Part shown: piece by piece, positions 7,869-16,129 of the stretch
How positions within the stretch are numbered: position 1 is the first letter of the stretch
How the letters are laid out: each line of letters starts with the position of its first letter
Source of the DNA: Proteobacteria bacterium SG_bin6
GTDB lineage: Bacteria; Pseudomonadota; Alphaproteobacteria; Sphingomonadales; Sphingomonadaceae
Assembly (NCBI GenBank): GCA_002083435.1
Contig: LWDJ01000004.1
Span: 49,471 to 113,470 of the forward strand
Direction: 5' to 3'
Length of the DNA: 64,000 bases
Notes under the pieces: model-generated
The model's input: the letters and a program-made list of their open reading frames with translations, nothing else
Databases searched by the model: none
What the model was told of the DNA's origin: nothing
Program-made: the position numbers and the translations under genes

Positions 7869-7909
7869 GCCGGCATGCCCCTCTCACCGCTGGGGAGGGG
7901 CATGCCGGC
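7869..7909. repeat. 15-bp-stem perfect hairpin
   Basis: GCCGGCATGCCCCTC at 7869-7883 is perfectly complementary to 7895-7909 across an 11-nt loop. It lies between the stop of the minus-strand TonB-C-like gene and thiSG, in the same orientation. There is no T-run directly after it on either strand, so a classic intrinsic terminator is not shown. The CCCCTC/GAGGGG core recalls the palindrome family at 143, glyS and uvrA. Confidence 0.7.
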
Positions 7910-7920
7910 CCCAGCAAAGC

Positions 7921-8202
7921 TTAGTCTTGCGCCCAGGCGAGGCTGATCCGCTCGACGCTCGCGACCGGCTTGCCGGCGGCGTCCTTGCTCGGCTGATATT
8001 CGGTTTCGAGGAACAGCTTGCAGGCCTTGTCGTCGAGCTTGGTGTCGCCGCTGGAAACGACGGCCTTGCACTTGTCGACCTTGCCGGTCGCGGTGATCGA
8101 CAGTTCGATCACGGTCGCGCCAACCTGATCGGGCTTGATCGCCTGATCGGCGACGGGGGCGGCTGGGGCGGCGGCGGCAAGCGCGAGGACGAAGCTGAAC
8201 AT
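7921..8202 (-). CDS. Small secreted TonB-C-terminal-like protein
   Basis: This 93-aa protein starts with a signal peptide (MFSFVLALAAAAPAAPVA). The remainder resembles a single TonB C-terminal domain: VIELSITATGKVDKCKAVVS, SGDTKLDDKACKLF and a final YQPSKDAAGKPV block. Two cysteines about 17 residues apart may form a disulfide. It lacks the membrane anchor and Pro-rich spacer of true TonB, so energy transduction is unlikely; a periplasmic binding role is more plausible. The gene stands alone between two gaps. Confidence 0.7.
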   Translation of the reverse strand: MFSFVLALAAAAPAAPVADQAIKPDQVGATVIELSITATGKVDKCKAVVSSGDTKLDDKACKLFLETEYQPSKDAAGKPVASVERISLAWAQD

Positions 8203-8329
8203 GTATGTCTCCCGGTTGGTGTCTCCCTCCGCTGTGACAGCGAGGCGTTAATGGCACGTTGCTGAAAATCCGGGCTTCGCGCCGCCGTGCGCTTCGCCTA
8301 GACAGGCGCTTTGCCGGGAGAGCATTGAA

Positions 8330-8761
8330 ATGAGCGTGATTTATGTGCTCAACGGGGCCAACCTCAATCTTTTGGGCACGCGCGAACCGCAAATCTACGG
8401 GGGGGCGACGCTCGACGAGATCGCGACTCAACTTGAAGACCGTGCGCGCGAACTCGGCGTCAGCGTCGATCTGCGCCAATCGAACCATGAAGGGCATCTA
8501 ATCGACTGGCTGCACGAGGCACAGGCGGTGGGGGCAAAGGCGGTGTTGCTCAACCCCGGCGGCTTCACTCACACGTCGGTGGCGTTGCACGACGCGGTGA
8601 AGGCGGTCGTAACTCCGGTGATCGAGGTGCATTTATCGAACCCGCAAGCGCGCGAAGCCTTCCGCCACACCAGCTACGTCGGCCCGGTCGCGCGCGGGAC
8701 GATTGCCGGCTTCGGTGCGCATTCCTATCTGCTCGCGCTTGAAGCGGCGGTCCGGCTCTGA
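8330..8761 (+). CDS. aroQ: Type II 3-dehydroquinate dehydratase
   Basis: This 143-aa protein dehydrates 3-dehydroquinate to 3-dehydroshikimate in the shikimate pathway, forming cytosolic dodecamers in the family. NGANLNLLGTREPQIYG carries Asn11, Arg18 and the catalytic Tyr23. RQSNHEG, LNPGGFTHTSVALHDA and IEVHLSNPQAREAFRH supply substrate-binding residues and the second catalytic His. Length is normal. It precedes accB by 29 bp, so aroQ-accB-accC is probably one operon, an arrangement common in alphaproteobacteria. Confidence 0.96.
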   Translation: MSVIYVLNGANLNLLGTREPQIYGGATLDEIATQLEDRARELGVSVDLRQSNHEGHLIDWLHEAQAVGAKAVLLNPGGFTHTSVALHDAVKAVVTPVIEVHLSNPQAREAFRHTSYVGPVARGTIAGFGAHSYLLALEAAVRL

Positions 8762-8790
8762 CACAGAAGCCGGCGCAACAGGGATTAACC

Positions 8791-9288
8791 ATGGCCGAAA
8801 CCCACCAAGACGAGCCCGCCCCGCGCGACGAAATGCGCATCGATGTCGAGCTGGTCCGCCAATTGGCGGCGGTGCTCGACGAAACCCAGCTGACCGAGAT
8901 CGAAGTGGAAGACGGCGAGCGCCGGGTGCGCGTCGCCCGCGCGGTGACGGTCGCAGCGCCGCTGCCGGCGAGCTACGCACCGCCGGTCATGGCCCCGGCG
9001 CCGGCCGCCCCAGCACCTTCCGCCCCGCTGCTCGCCGATACTGCGGCGCCGGCGGCGGGCGCGGTTAAGTCGCCGATGGTCGGCACGGTCTATCTCTCGC
9101 CCGAACCGGGCGCCGCGCCGTTCGTCGCGGCCGGGCAGAAGGTCGCGGCGGGCGATACGCTGCTGATCATCGAGGCGATGAAGGTGATGAACCCGATCGC
9201 CGCGCCGCGCGCGGGCACCGTCACCGCGGTGCTGGTCGACAATGGCCTTCCGGTCGAGTTCGACCAGCCGCTGATCGTGATCGAGTGA
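8791..9288 (+). CDS. accB: Biotin carboxyl carrier protein of acetyl-CoA carboxylase
   Basis: This 165-aa protein carries biotin for acetyl-CoA carboxylase, the first step of fatty acid synthesis. The C-terminal 75 residues form the biotinyl domain, with Lys131 in EAMKVMN as the biotinylation site and the thumb region SPEPGAAPFVAAGQ. An Ala/Pro-rich linker (about 55-90) connects it to the N-terminal dimerisation region. The TGA overlaps the accC ATG by one base, so the two subunits are translationally coupled. Confidence 0.97.
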   Translation: MAETHQDEPAPRDEMRIDVELVRQLAAVLDETQLTEIEVEDGERRVRVARAVTVAAPLPASYAPPVMAPAPAAPAPSAPLLADTAAPAAGAVKSPMVGTVYLSPEPGAAPFVAAGQKVAAGDTLLIIEAMKVMNPIAAPRAGTVTAVLVDNGLPVEFDQPLIVIE

Positions 9289-10637
9289 TGGCGCAGATCA
9301 AGAAGCTTCTGATCGCCAATCGCGGCGAGATCGCGCTGCGCATCCACCGCGCCTGCCATGAAATGGGGATCGAGACGGTCGCGGTGCATTCGACCGCCGA
9401 TGCCGACGCCATGCACGTCCGCCTCGCTGATCAGGCGATCTGCATCGGCCCGGCGAGCGCCACCGAGAGCTATCTCAACATCCCCGCGATCATCTCCGCC
9501 GCCGAAATCTCAGGCGCCGACGCGATCCATCCCGGCTATGGCTTTCTGAGCGAGAATGCCCGCTTCGCCGAGATCGTCGAGGCGCATGACATCATCTTTG
9601 TCGGCCCCAAGCCCGAACATATCCGCACGATGGGCGACAAGGTGGAGGCCAAGCGCACCGCCGGCGCGCTCGGCCTGCCGCTGGTGCCGGGCTCGGACGG
9701 AGCGATCGGGAGCCTCGACGAAGCCAAGGCGATCGCCGCCCGTGTCGGCTACCCGGTGCTGATCAAGGCCGCCTCGGGCGGCGGCGGGCGCGGGATGAAA
9801 GTCGTCTCGAGCGAGGACCAGCTGGAAACGCTGATGGCGCAGGCCGGCAACGAGGCCAAGGCCGCCTTCGGCGACGCGACCGTTTACATGGAAAAATACC
9901 TGGGCAATCCGCGCCACATCGAATTCCAGGTGTTCGGCGACGGCCAGGGTAATGCGATTCACCTGGGCGAGCGCGATTGCTCGCTCCAGCGCCGCCACCA
10001 GAAGGTGCTGGAGGAGGCACCCTCGCCGGTGCTCAGCCACGCCGAGCGCGACCGGATGGGGGGCATCGTCGCCAACGCGATGGCGGAAATGGGCTATCGC
10101 GGTGCGGGGACGATCGAGTTCCTGTGGGAAGCGGGCGAGTTCTACTTCATCGAGATGAACACCCGGCTCCAAGTGGAGCACCCCGTTACCGAAGCGATCA
10201 CGGGCCTCGATCTGGTGCGCGAGCAAATCCGCATCGCCGAGGGGCATCCACTGACGCTGCGCCAACAGGATGTCGAGTTTCGCGGCCATGCAATCGAATG
10301 CCGGATCAACGCCGAGGACCCGCGCAATTTCACGCCCTCGCCCGGGCTGGTGAAGGCTTATCACGCGCCGGGGGGCATGAACGTGCGCGTCGATTCGGGG
10401 CTCTACGCCGGCTATCGGGTGCCGCCTTATTATGATTCGATGATCGCCAAGCTGATCGTCTGGGGCCACAGCCGCGAGGGCGCGCTCAAGCGGCTGCGGC
10501 GGGCGCTGAAGGAATTCGTCGTTGAGGGCGTGACGACAACGATCCCGCTCCACCAGGCGCTGCTCGATGATCCCGAGTTCCAGCAGGGCGACTACACGAT
10601 CAAATGGCTGGAGGCGTGGCTCGCCGAGCAGGGGTGA
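9288..10637 (+). CDS. accC: Biotin carboxylase subunit of acetyl-CoA carboxylase
   Basis: This ATP-grasp enzyme carboxylates the biotin on AccB. The 449-aa protein shows the N-terminal preATP-grasp fold (KKLLIANRGEIALRIHRAC), HPGYGFLSENARFAE, the glycine-rich ATP loop SGGGGRGMKVV, HLGERDCSLQRRHQK and FIEMNTRLQVEHPVTE. It has the normal biotin carboxylase length. An in-frame GTG lies one codon upstream, but the ATG at 9288 sits in the TGATG overlap with accB and is preferred. Confidence 0.97.
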   Translation: MAQIKKLLIANRGEIALRIHRACHEMGIETVAVHSTADADAMHVRLADQAICIGPASATESYLNIPAIISAAEISGADAIHPGYGFLSENARFAEIVEAHDIIFVGPKPEHIRTMGDKVEAKRTAGALGLPLVPGSDGAIGSLDEAKAIAARVGYPVLIKAASGGGGRGMKVVSSEDQLETLMAQAGNEAKAAFGDATVYMEKYLGNPRHIEFQVFGDGQGNAIHLGERDCSLQRRHQKVLEEAPSPVLSHAERDRMGGIVANAMAEMGYRGAGTIEFLWEAGEFYFIEMNTRLQVEHPVTEAITGLDLVREQIRIAEGHPLTLRQQDVEFRGHAIECRINAEDPRNFTPSPGLVKAYHAPGGMNVRVDSGLYAGYRVPPYYDSMIAKLIVWGHSREGALKRLRRALKEFVVEGVTTTIPLHQALLDDPEFQQGDYTIKWLEAWLAEQG

Positions 10638-10659
10638 GGATGGGCCCGCCCCCCGTCTA

Positions 10660-10686
10660 AATCCTCCCCGCTTCACGAGGAGGATT
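10660..10686. terminator. Possible hairpin after accC
   Basis: AATCCTCC at 10660 pairs with GGAGGATT at 10679 over an 11-nt loop, 23 bp after the accC stop. No T-run follows, so it is only a weak candidate for an intrinsic terminator or a small dispersed repeat. Confidence 0.35.
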
Positions 10687-10772
10687 GGATGGTTCGCTCT
10701 CTGAGCCTCTACTCAGCGCTTGATCGCTCACCGCAAGAACTTACCATCGCGCAATCCCTGCCGGAGATTCCG

Positions 10773-11074
10773 ATGCGCGCGCTAATCGCTCTCCCTGCCC
10801 TCGCCGCCGGCCCAGCCATCGATCCCGTTGTAAGCCTCGCCGGGCTCTATTACCGTCAGTTCCCCGACGCCACGGTCGACGGCAAGGCGGCAAGCTGCGT
10901 GGGGACGATCGCCAGGGCAGCTGCCAAAGCTATTGCGGCGCGCGCGGCTCGCTGAACGGCGACCTGCACTTCGCGAGCAAGCGGCCGATCCGCTATCTGC
11001 CGCGCCTGAAAGCCTCGCGCCAACATCAGGAGGCGATCGACGAATGGCGCACGGGCAAAGCGGTCAATCGTTGA
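10773..11074 (+). pseudogene. Internally deleted, frameshifted small secreted-protein gene
   Basis: The 5' part reads as a protein start with VVSLAGLYYRQFPDATVDG in one frame. From about 10900 the meaningful reading moves to another frame: KLRGDDRQGSCQSYCGARGS, then RPIRYLPRLKASRQ and a stop at 11074. Each half resembles the beginning and end of one conserved sphingomonad protein with a YCGARGSL core and an RPIRYL tail. The roughly 60 residues expected between them are missing. An internal out-of-frame deletion near 10890-10900 explains this. In the first frame translation ends at 10955 with an unrelated Ala/Arg tail. Confidence 0.6.
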
Positions 11075-11106
11075 GCCCCACAAGCACGCGGGCTAGGGAG
11101 AGCACC

Positions 11107-12084
11107 ATGCGGCGATTCTGGCGGCTTCTCGGTATCGGCTTCGGGCTGATCGTGGCGGTGGTGATCGTCGCCTTCCTTTGGTTCCGCACCCCCGACACCG
11201 ATCCCAAGGCGATGCGCGCCAAATATGCCCCTGCGCCTTCGCAGTTCGTTGATCTGGGCGGCGGCCTCACGCTCCATGTGCGCGATACCGGCCCGCGTGA
11301 CGCGCCGGTGCTGATGCTGCTCCACGGCTCGAACGCCTCGCTCCACACCTGGGAACCCTGGGCGCAGCGGTTGCAGGGCGCCTATCGGGTGATACGGTTC
11401 GACTTTCCCGGCCACGGCCTTACCGGCCCCAGCCCCAGCCATGCTTATGGGCCGCGCGCCTTCGCCGATGTGGTCGAGCGGCTGCGGCTGAAGCTGAAGC
11501 TCGCCAAGTTCGTGCTAGCGGGCAATTCGATGGGCGGGTCGGTCGCCTGGCATTATGCGCTCTGGCATCCTGAGCGAGTTCGGGCGCTGGTTCTGGTTGA
11601 CGCCTCGGGTCAGCCCGAGCCCAAGGGCGCCAGGCTTCCGTTCGCCTTTCGGGTCGCCCGCACGCCGGTGCTGCGCGAGATCGCGGCGGAAATCACCCCT
11701 CGCGCCTTCATCGCCGGCAGCCTGCCCGATGCGTTTTACGATCGATCGCTCGTCACCCCGGCGATGATCGATCGCTATTGGGAGCTGCTGCGCTATCCCG
11801 GCAACCGCACCGCGACGCTGGAGCGCTTCGCCGGTACGTCCGATCCGGCCACTCCCGCCCGGCTCCACGCGCTCGCCATGCCGGTGCTGATTCTGTGGGG
11901 GGCGAATGATTCGCTGATTCCGGCGAGTTCGGCCAAGTGGTTCGGCCGGCAAATCCCCGATGCCAGGACGATTATCTACCCCAGGACCGGCCATGTGCCG
12001 ATGGAGGAGCGCGCCGAGCAGAGCGCGGCGGACCTCGCCGCGTTCCTGCACGAACGGCTGGGCTTGCCACCGGTGGCGCGATGA
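11107..12084 (+). CDS. Alpha/beta fold hydrolase, membrane anchored
   Basis: This 325-aa hydrolase starts with a single membrane anchor (residues about 7-24, LGIGFGLIVAVVIVAFLWF). The alpha/beta domain has LLHGSNASLHTW (oxyanion loop), FDFPGHGLTGPS, the nucleophile elbow GNSMGGSVAWHYAL, the acid in WGANDSLIP and the histidine in TGHVPMEE, so the triad is complete. It resembles haloalkane-dehalogenase/esterase-like hydrolases, with unknown substrate. Its stop overlaps the next gene's ATG (ATGA), so the two form an operon. Confidence 0.87.
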   Translation: MRRFWRLLGIGFGLIVAVVIVAFLWFRTPDTDPKAMRAKYAPAPSQFVDLGGGLTLHVRDTGPRDAPVLMLLHGSNASLHTWEPWAQRLQGAYRVIRFDFPGHGLTGPSPSHAYGPRAFADVVERLRLKLKLAKFVLAGNSMGGSVAWHYALWHPERVRALVLVDASGQPEPKGARLPFAFRVARTPVLREIAAEITPRAFIAGSLPDAFYDRSLVTPAMIDRYWELLRYPGNRTATLERFAGTSDPATPARLHALAMPVLILWGANDSLIPASSAKWFGRQIPDARTIIYPRTGHVPMEERAEQSAADLAAFLHERLGLPPVAR

Positions 12085-12539
12085 CGCTCAAGCAACTCGT
12101 CTGCCCATTCACGGCCCTCGTCGTCGGCTGGGCGGTGGCGATCTACGCCACGAGCACGCTGGTCGTGCTCGCGGGGCTTTCGCCGCACGTGCCGCCGCTC
12201 GATCATTGGTCGAGCCTTCCCGGCCGCGCATTCGCGGTGGCCGACTGGATTTCGCCGGCGGCCAAGCTGAGCATCGGCGCCACCTTCGCGCTGCTGCTCT
12301 GGCCGCTGCGCGCGGTCCAAGGGCTGCCGTTCCGACTGGCGGGCGCGAGCATCGCCGGGCTGGCGGCGACGCTGGCCGTCCTGCTCGTGCTGCCCGGGGA
12401 CTGGTCGCGCGGGTTTGGCGTGGGGCTCACCGGCGTCCGGCTCGATCCGGTCGCGCTGCCGCTGCACCTGGTGGGCGGCGCGTTGGGCGGGATCGCCTTC
12501 GCGCTGCAATCAGCATCGTGCGCACGCGCGGCAGGGTGA
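12081..12539 (+). CDS. Hypothetical four-helix membrane protein
   Basis: This 152-aa protein contains about four hydrophobic helices (roughly 7-30, 60-78, 87-105 and 128-146) joined by short loops. It matches no family I can name. It is translationally coupled to the hydrolase before it and ends 32 bp before purL, with which it may share a transcript. Function is unknown. Confidence 0.7.
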   Translation: MTLKQLVCPFTALVVGWAVAIYATSTLVVLAGLSPHVPPLDHWSSLPGRAFAVADWISPAAKLSIGATFALLLWPLRAVQGLPFRLAGASIAGLAATLAVLLVLPGDWSRGFGVGLTGVRLDPVALPLHLVGGALGGIAFALQSASCARAAG

Positions 12540-12571
12540 CGCGGGCGCGGCCGCCCGCTAAAGCCGCGCGC

Positions 12572-14815
12572 ATGACCCAGACCGCGCCCGAGACCACGCC
12601 TGAGATCACCCCCGAGATCGTCGCCCAGCACGGGCTTACCGAGCACGAATATGCCCGCGTGGTGAGCGCGCTCGGGCGGATCCCGAACCTTACCGAACTC
12701 GGCATCTTCTCCGTCATGTGGTCCGAGCATTGCAGCTATAAATCGAGCCGGCTGCATCTGAAGAAGCTGCCGACCAGCGCGCCCTGGGTGATCCAGGGGC
12801 CGGGCGAAAATGCCGGCGTCATCGATATCGGGGATGGCCAGGCGGCGATCTTCAAGATGGAGAGCCACAACCACCCCAGCTACATCGAACCCTATCAGGG
12901 CGCCGCGACCGGCGTTGGCGGCATTTTGCGCGACGTGTTTACCATGGGCGCGCGGCCCATCGCTAATATGAACGCGCTGCGCTTCGGTCGGCCCGATCAC
13001 CCGAAGATGCGCCATCTGATCGCGGGCGTGGTTGCGGGCATCGGCGGCTATGGCAATTGCGTCGGCGTGCCGACGGTGGGCGGCGAGGTGAATTTCCACC
13101 CCGCTTATGACGGCAACATTCTGGTCAACGCGATGACGGTGGGCATCGCCGAGACCGCCAAGATCTTCTATTCAGCCGCCGCCGGCATCGGCAATCCGGT
13201 GGTCTATGTCGGATCGAAAACCGGGCGCGACGGCATCCACGGCGCAACCATGGCCTCGGCCGATTTCGGCGGCGATACCGAGGAGAAACGCCCGACGGTG
13301 CAGGTCGGCGATCCCTTCACCGAAAAGCTGCTGATCGAGGCCTGCCTGGAGCTGATGGCGTCCGACGCGATCGTGGCGATCCAGGATATGGGCGCGGCGG
13401 GCCTCACCAGTTCGTCGGTGGAGATGGCGTCGAAGGGCGGGGTCGGCATCCGGCTGGAGATGGACAAGGTGCCGTGCCGCGAAACCGGCATGACCGCCTA
13501 TGAAATGATGCTCTCCGAAAGCCAGGAGCGGATGCTTATGGTGCTAAAGCCCGGTCGCGAGGCCGAGGCGGAGGCGATCTTCCGCAAATGGCAGCTCGAT
13601 TTCGCGGTGATCGGGGAAGTTACCGATACCGGCCGGATGGAGCTCTTCCACCACGACGAAAAAGTGGCCGACATCCCGCTCGGCCCGCTCGCCGACGATG
13701 CACCGCTCTACGACCGGCCCTATACTCCCGCTCCGCGCCCCGCGCCGCTCGCGGATGCGCCAACGACGATGGATGTCGCGGGCGATCTACTGAAACTGAT
13801 GGCCTCGCCCGATCTCGCCAGCCGACGCTGGATTTGGGAGCAATATGACCAGAAGGTCGGCGGTGACACGCTCCAGCCCCCCGGCGGCGACGCGGCGGTG
13901 GTGCGGGTGCATGGCACCAAGAAAGCGCTCGCCATCACCACCGATTGCACACCGCGCTATTGCCATGCGGAGCCCCATGAGGGCGGCAAACAGGCGATTG
14001 CCGAGGCCTGGCGCAACCTTTGCGCGGTGGGCGCGACGCCGCTTGCCGCCACCGATTGCCTGAACTTCGCCAACCCCCAGCGCCCGGAAATCATGGCGCA
14101 GCTCGTCGGCTGTATCGAGGGGATGGCCGAGGCCTGCCGCGCGCTCGATTTCCCGATCGTAAGCGGCAATGTCTCGCTCTACAATGAATCGAAGGCGACC
14201 GGCGGCGGCTCGGCGATCCTCCCCACCCCGGTGGTGGGCGGCGTGGGGCTGCTCAAGGATTACAGCAAGGCCACGACGATCGCCTTCAAGGGCACCGGTG
14301 ACGTGCTCGTGCTGATCGGCGAGCCGCGCTACGATCTCGGCCAGTCGCTCTGGCTGCGCGAGCTGCACGGGCGCGAAGACGGCGCGCCGCCGCGCGTCGA
14401 TCTTGAGGCAGAGCGCCGACACGGCGCTTTCGTCCGCCGCCAGATCGAGGCGGGCGCGCTCTCGGCGGTGCATGACGTGTCCGACGGCGGGCTGCTGGTG
14501 GCGATCGCCGAAATGGCGCTGGCGGGCGGGATCGGCGCGATGGTCTCGGCGGCCGTCCCGCACGGCCTGGCCGCGACTTATTTCGCCGAGGATCAAGGGC
14601 TGTACGTCGCGACCGTGCGCGACGAGCATCTGCACGATTTCCTCCACGCCTCCACCCGCGCCGGGGTGCCGGTCGAGCGGATCGGGCGGACGATCACCGG
14701 GCGGATCATCGTCGAATGCCCGGCGAAGGACCATGTCGTCACGCTCGACGCGCTGCGCACGGCGCATCAAGGGTTCTTCCCGGCGCTGATGGAAGGGGCG
14801 GGCGCGGCGGGATAA
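12572..14815 (+). CDS. purL: Phosphoribosylformylglycinamidine synthase subunit PurL
   Basis: PurL makes formylglycinamidine ribonucleotide in purine synthesis, using ammonia from PurQ. The 747-aa protein is the small PurL type, which needs separate PurS and PurQ subunits. Signatures include TELGIFSVMWSEHCSYKSSR, KMESHNHPSYIEPYQGAATGVGG, GNCVGVPTVGGE, LTSSSVEMASKGG and, in the second half, SGNVSLYNES and VHDVSDGGLLVAIAE. The ATG at 12572 is chosen as the first Met before the conserved HGLTEHEY block. purS and purQ are not in the window. Confidence 0.97.
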   Translation: MTQTAPETTPEITPEIVAQHGLTEHEYARVVSALGRIPNLTELGIFSVMWSEHCSYKSSRLHLKKLPTSAPWVIQGPGENAGVIDIGDGQAAIFKMESHNHPSYIEPYQGAATGVGGILRDVFTMGARPIANMNALRFGRPDHPKMRHLIAGVVAGIGGYGNCVGVPTVGGEVNFHPAYDGNILVNAMTVGIAETAKIFYSAAAGIGNPVVYVGSKTGRDGIHGATMASADFGGDTEEKRPTVQVGDPFTEKLLIEACLELMASDAIVAIQDMGAAGLTSSSVEMASKGGVGIRLEMDKVPCRETGMTAYEMMLSESQERMLMVLKPGREAEAEAIFRKWQLDFAVIGEVTDTGRMELFHHDEKVADIPLGPLADDAPLYDRPYTPAPRPAPLADAPTTMDVAGDLLKLMASPDLASRRWIWEQYDQKVGGDTLQPPGGDAAVVRVHGTKKALAITTDCTPRYCHAEPHEGGKQAIAEAWRNLCAVGATPLAATDCLNFANPQRPEIMAQLVGCIEGMAEACRALDFPIVSGNVSLYNESKATGGGSAILPTPVVGGVGLLKDYSKATTIAFKGTGDVLVLIGEPRYDLGQSLWLRELHGREDGAPPRVDLEAERRHGAFVRRQIEAGALSAVHDVSDGGLLVAIAEMALAGGIGAMVSAAVPHGLAATYFAEDQGLYVATVRDEHLHDFLHASTRAGVPVERIGRTITGRIIVECPAKDHVVTLDALRTAHQGFFPALMEGAGAAG

Positions 14816-14835
14816 GGCCGGCCAGCTTCAATAAA

Positions 14836-14928
14836 AGCATCGTCGCCCCGGCCCACTAGCCGGGGACCGATGCCTTGCCATGGCCGAAGAAATGCGGGGC
14901 TCCGGATCAAGTCCGGGGCGGCGATGCT
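14836..14928. repeat. Nested inverted repeat (dispersed hairpin element)
   Basis: The ends AGCATCG (14836-14842) and CGATGCT (14922-14928) are perfectly complementary. Inside, each arm folds on itself: CCCCGGCCCACTAGCCGGGG on the left and TCCGGATCAAGTCCGGGG on the right. This 93-bp architecture matches the element at 30134-30217. It follows purL and may act as a terminator or mRNA stabiliser. Confidence 0.7.
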
Positions 14929-15044
14929 CCTACCCTATAGGAAGTTCATTCAAGCCATCACGGGGAACGTGACCGACGACCGCTCCCCCAATCCCCCTAG
15001 CCTCGCCCGCCCGAATCGGGCACTTAACGGGACGAGGGGGTTTT

Positions 15045-15719
15045 ATGCGCGATCATCCTGCCCAACCCTGGCCCGGCTTGACACCGCTGGGCGACGACGA
15101 ACGCATCGCGCGGGTCGAGGCGTTTCGCGATCGGCTGCGCGAGCGACGTACCTGCCGCTATTTCAGCGACAAGCCCGTGCCGCGCGCGGTGATCGAGGCG
15201 GCGATCGAGGCAGCGGGCACCGCGCCCTCGGGCGCCAATCATCAGCCCTGGCATTTCGCGGTGGTCGCAAGTGCCGCGCTCAAGGCGCGCATCCGTGAGG
15301 CCGCCGAAGAGGAAGAACGCGCCTTCTACGCCGGCAAGGCCAGCGAGGAATGGCTTGAGGCGCTCGCCCCGCTCGGCACCGATCCCGACAAGAGCTTCCT
15401 CGAGGTCGCACCCTATTTGATCGTCGTCTTTGCGCAGCGCCGCGGCGGGATCGAGCCCGGTGAGGACCGCCAGAATTATTATGTCAACGAATCGGTCGGC
15501 ATCGCGACCGGCTTCCTGCTCGCCGCGCTCCATGCCGCTAATGTGGTGACGCTTACGCACACGCCCAACCCCATGAAATTCCTGAACGAAGCGTGCGGGC
15601 GACCTGATAGCGAGAAGCCGGTGATGATCGTCGTCGCGGGGCACGCCGCGCCCGACGCGACCGTTCCGCTCCACGCGCTGCGCAAGAAGCCGCTGGCTCA
15701 GATTGCGAGCTGGCTATGA
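15045..15719 (+). CDS. Nitroreductase family protein
   Basis: This 224-aa FMN-dependent nitroreductase-fold protein shows RERRTCRYFSDKPVPRAVIE, the FMN-binding APSGANHQPWHFAVV, and a C-terminal TLTHTPNPMKFLNEACGRP. These resemble the iodotyrosine-deiodinase/BluB-like branch rather than NfsA/NfsB. It probably acts as a cytosolic dimer using NAD(P)H; the substrate is unknown. It overlaps the next gene's ATG (ATGA), forming a pair with the DUF3052 gene. Confidence 0.88.
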   Translation: MRDHPAQPWPGLTPLGDDERIARVEAFRDRLRERRTCRYFSDKPVPRAVIEAAIEAAGTAPSGANHQPWHFAVVASAALKARIREAAEEEERAFYAGKASEEWLEALAPLGTDPDKSFLEVAPYLIVVFAQRRGGIEPGEDRQNYYVNESVGIATGFLLAALHAANVVTLTHTPNPMKFLNEACGRPDSEKPVMIVVAGHAAPDATVPLHALRKKPLAQIASWL

Positions 15720-16120
15720 GCGGCTATTCGAACCGCTCGCTCGCCGACAAGCTGGGGCTGAAGCCCGGGATGCGCGCTTGGTTCTGCCATATGCCCGAGG
15801 CGATCCGCGACTCGCTTGCCCAGGAAATCGCCACGCTCGACGTACAGACCGCGCCTTCGGCGGGACTGGAGGCGGCGCACCTCTTCGTCACTGAACGCGC
15901 GACACTCGAACGCCAATTGCCGCAGCTACGCCATTGCCTCGCCGCCGCCGGCTTCCTGTGGGTGTCGTGGCCGAAACGTGCCTCGGGCGTGGCGAGCGAC
16001 GTGACCGAGGACGTGATCCGCGCGATCGCGCTGTCGCTCGATCTGGTCGACGTGAAGGTCTGCGCGGTCGACGAAACCTGGTCGGCGCTGAAGCTTATGA
16101 TCCGCCGCGAGGCGCGCTAG
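15716..16120 (+). CDS. DUF3052 family protein
   Basis: This 134-aa cytosolic protein fits DUF3052: MSGYSNRSLADKLGLKPGMR at the start, a central hydrophobic strand, FLWVSWPKRASGVASDVTED, and VDVKVCAVDETWSALKLMIR near the end. Family function is unknown. It is translationally coupled to the nitroreductase and ends 9 bp before the DUF418 gene, so the three are probably one operon. Confidence 0.88.
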   Translation: MSGYSNRSLADKLGLKPGMRAWFCHMPEAIRDSLAQEIATLDVQTAPSAGLEAAHLFVTERATLERQLPQLRHCLAAAGFLWVSWPKRASGVASDVTEDVIRAIALSLDLVDVKVCAVDETWSALKLMIRREAR

Positions 16121-16129
16121 GAAAAGCCG

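Noticed and set aside
7812..7920. TPP riboswitch near thiSG
   Set aside because: The leader side of thiSG lacks the THI-box core sequence; the hairpin there belongs to the gap after the TonB-C-like gene.
11960..12571. Long N-terminal extension of purL
   Set aside because: It overlaps the hydrolase and membrane-protein genes in another frame and lacks any PurL homology; the family start lies at 12572.
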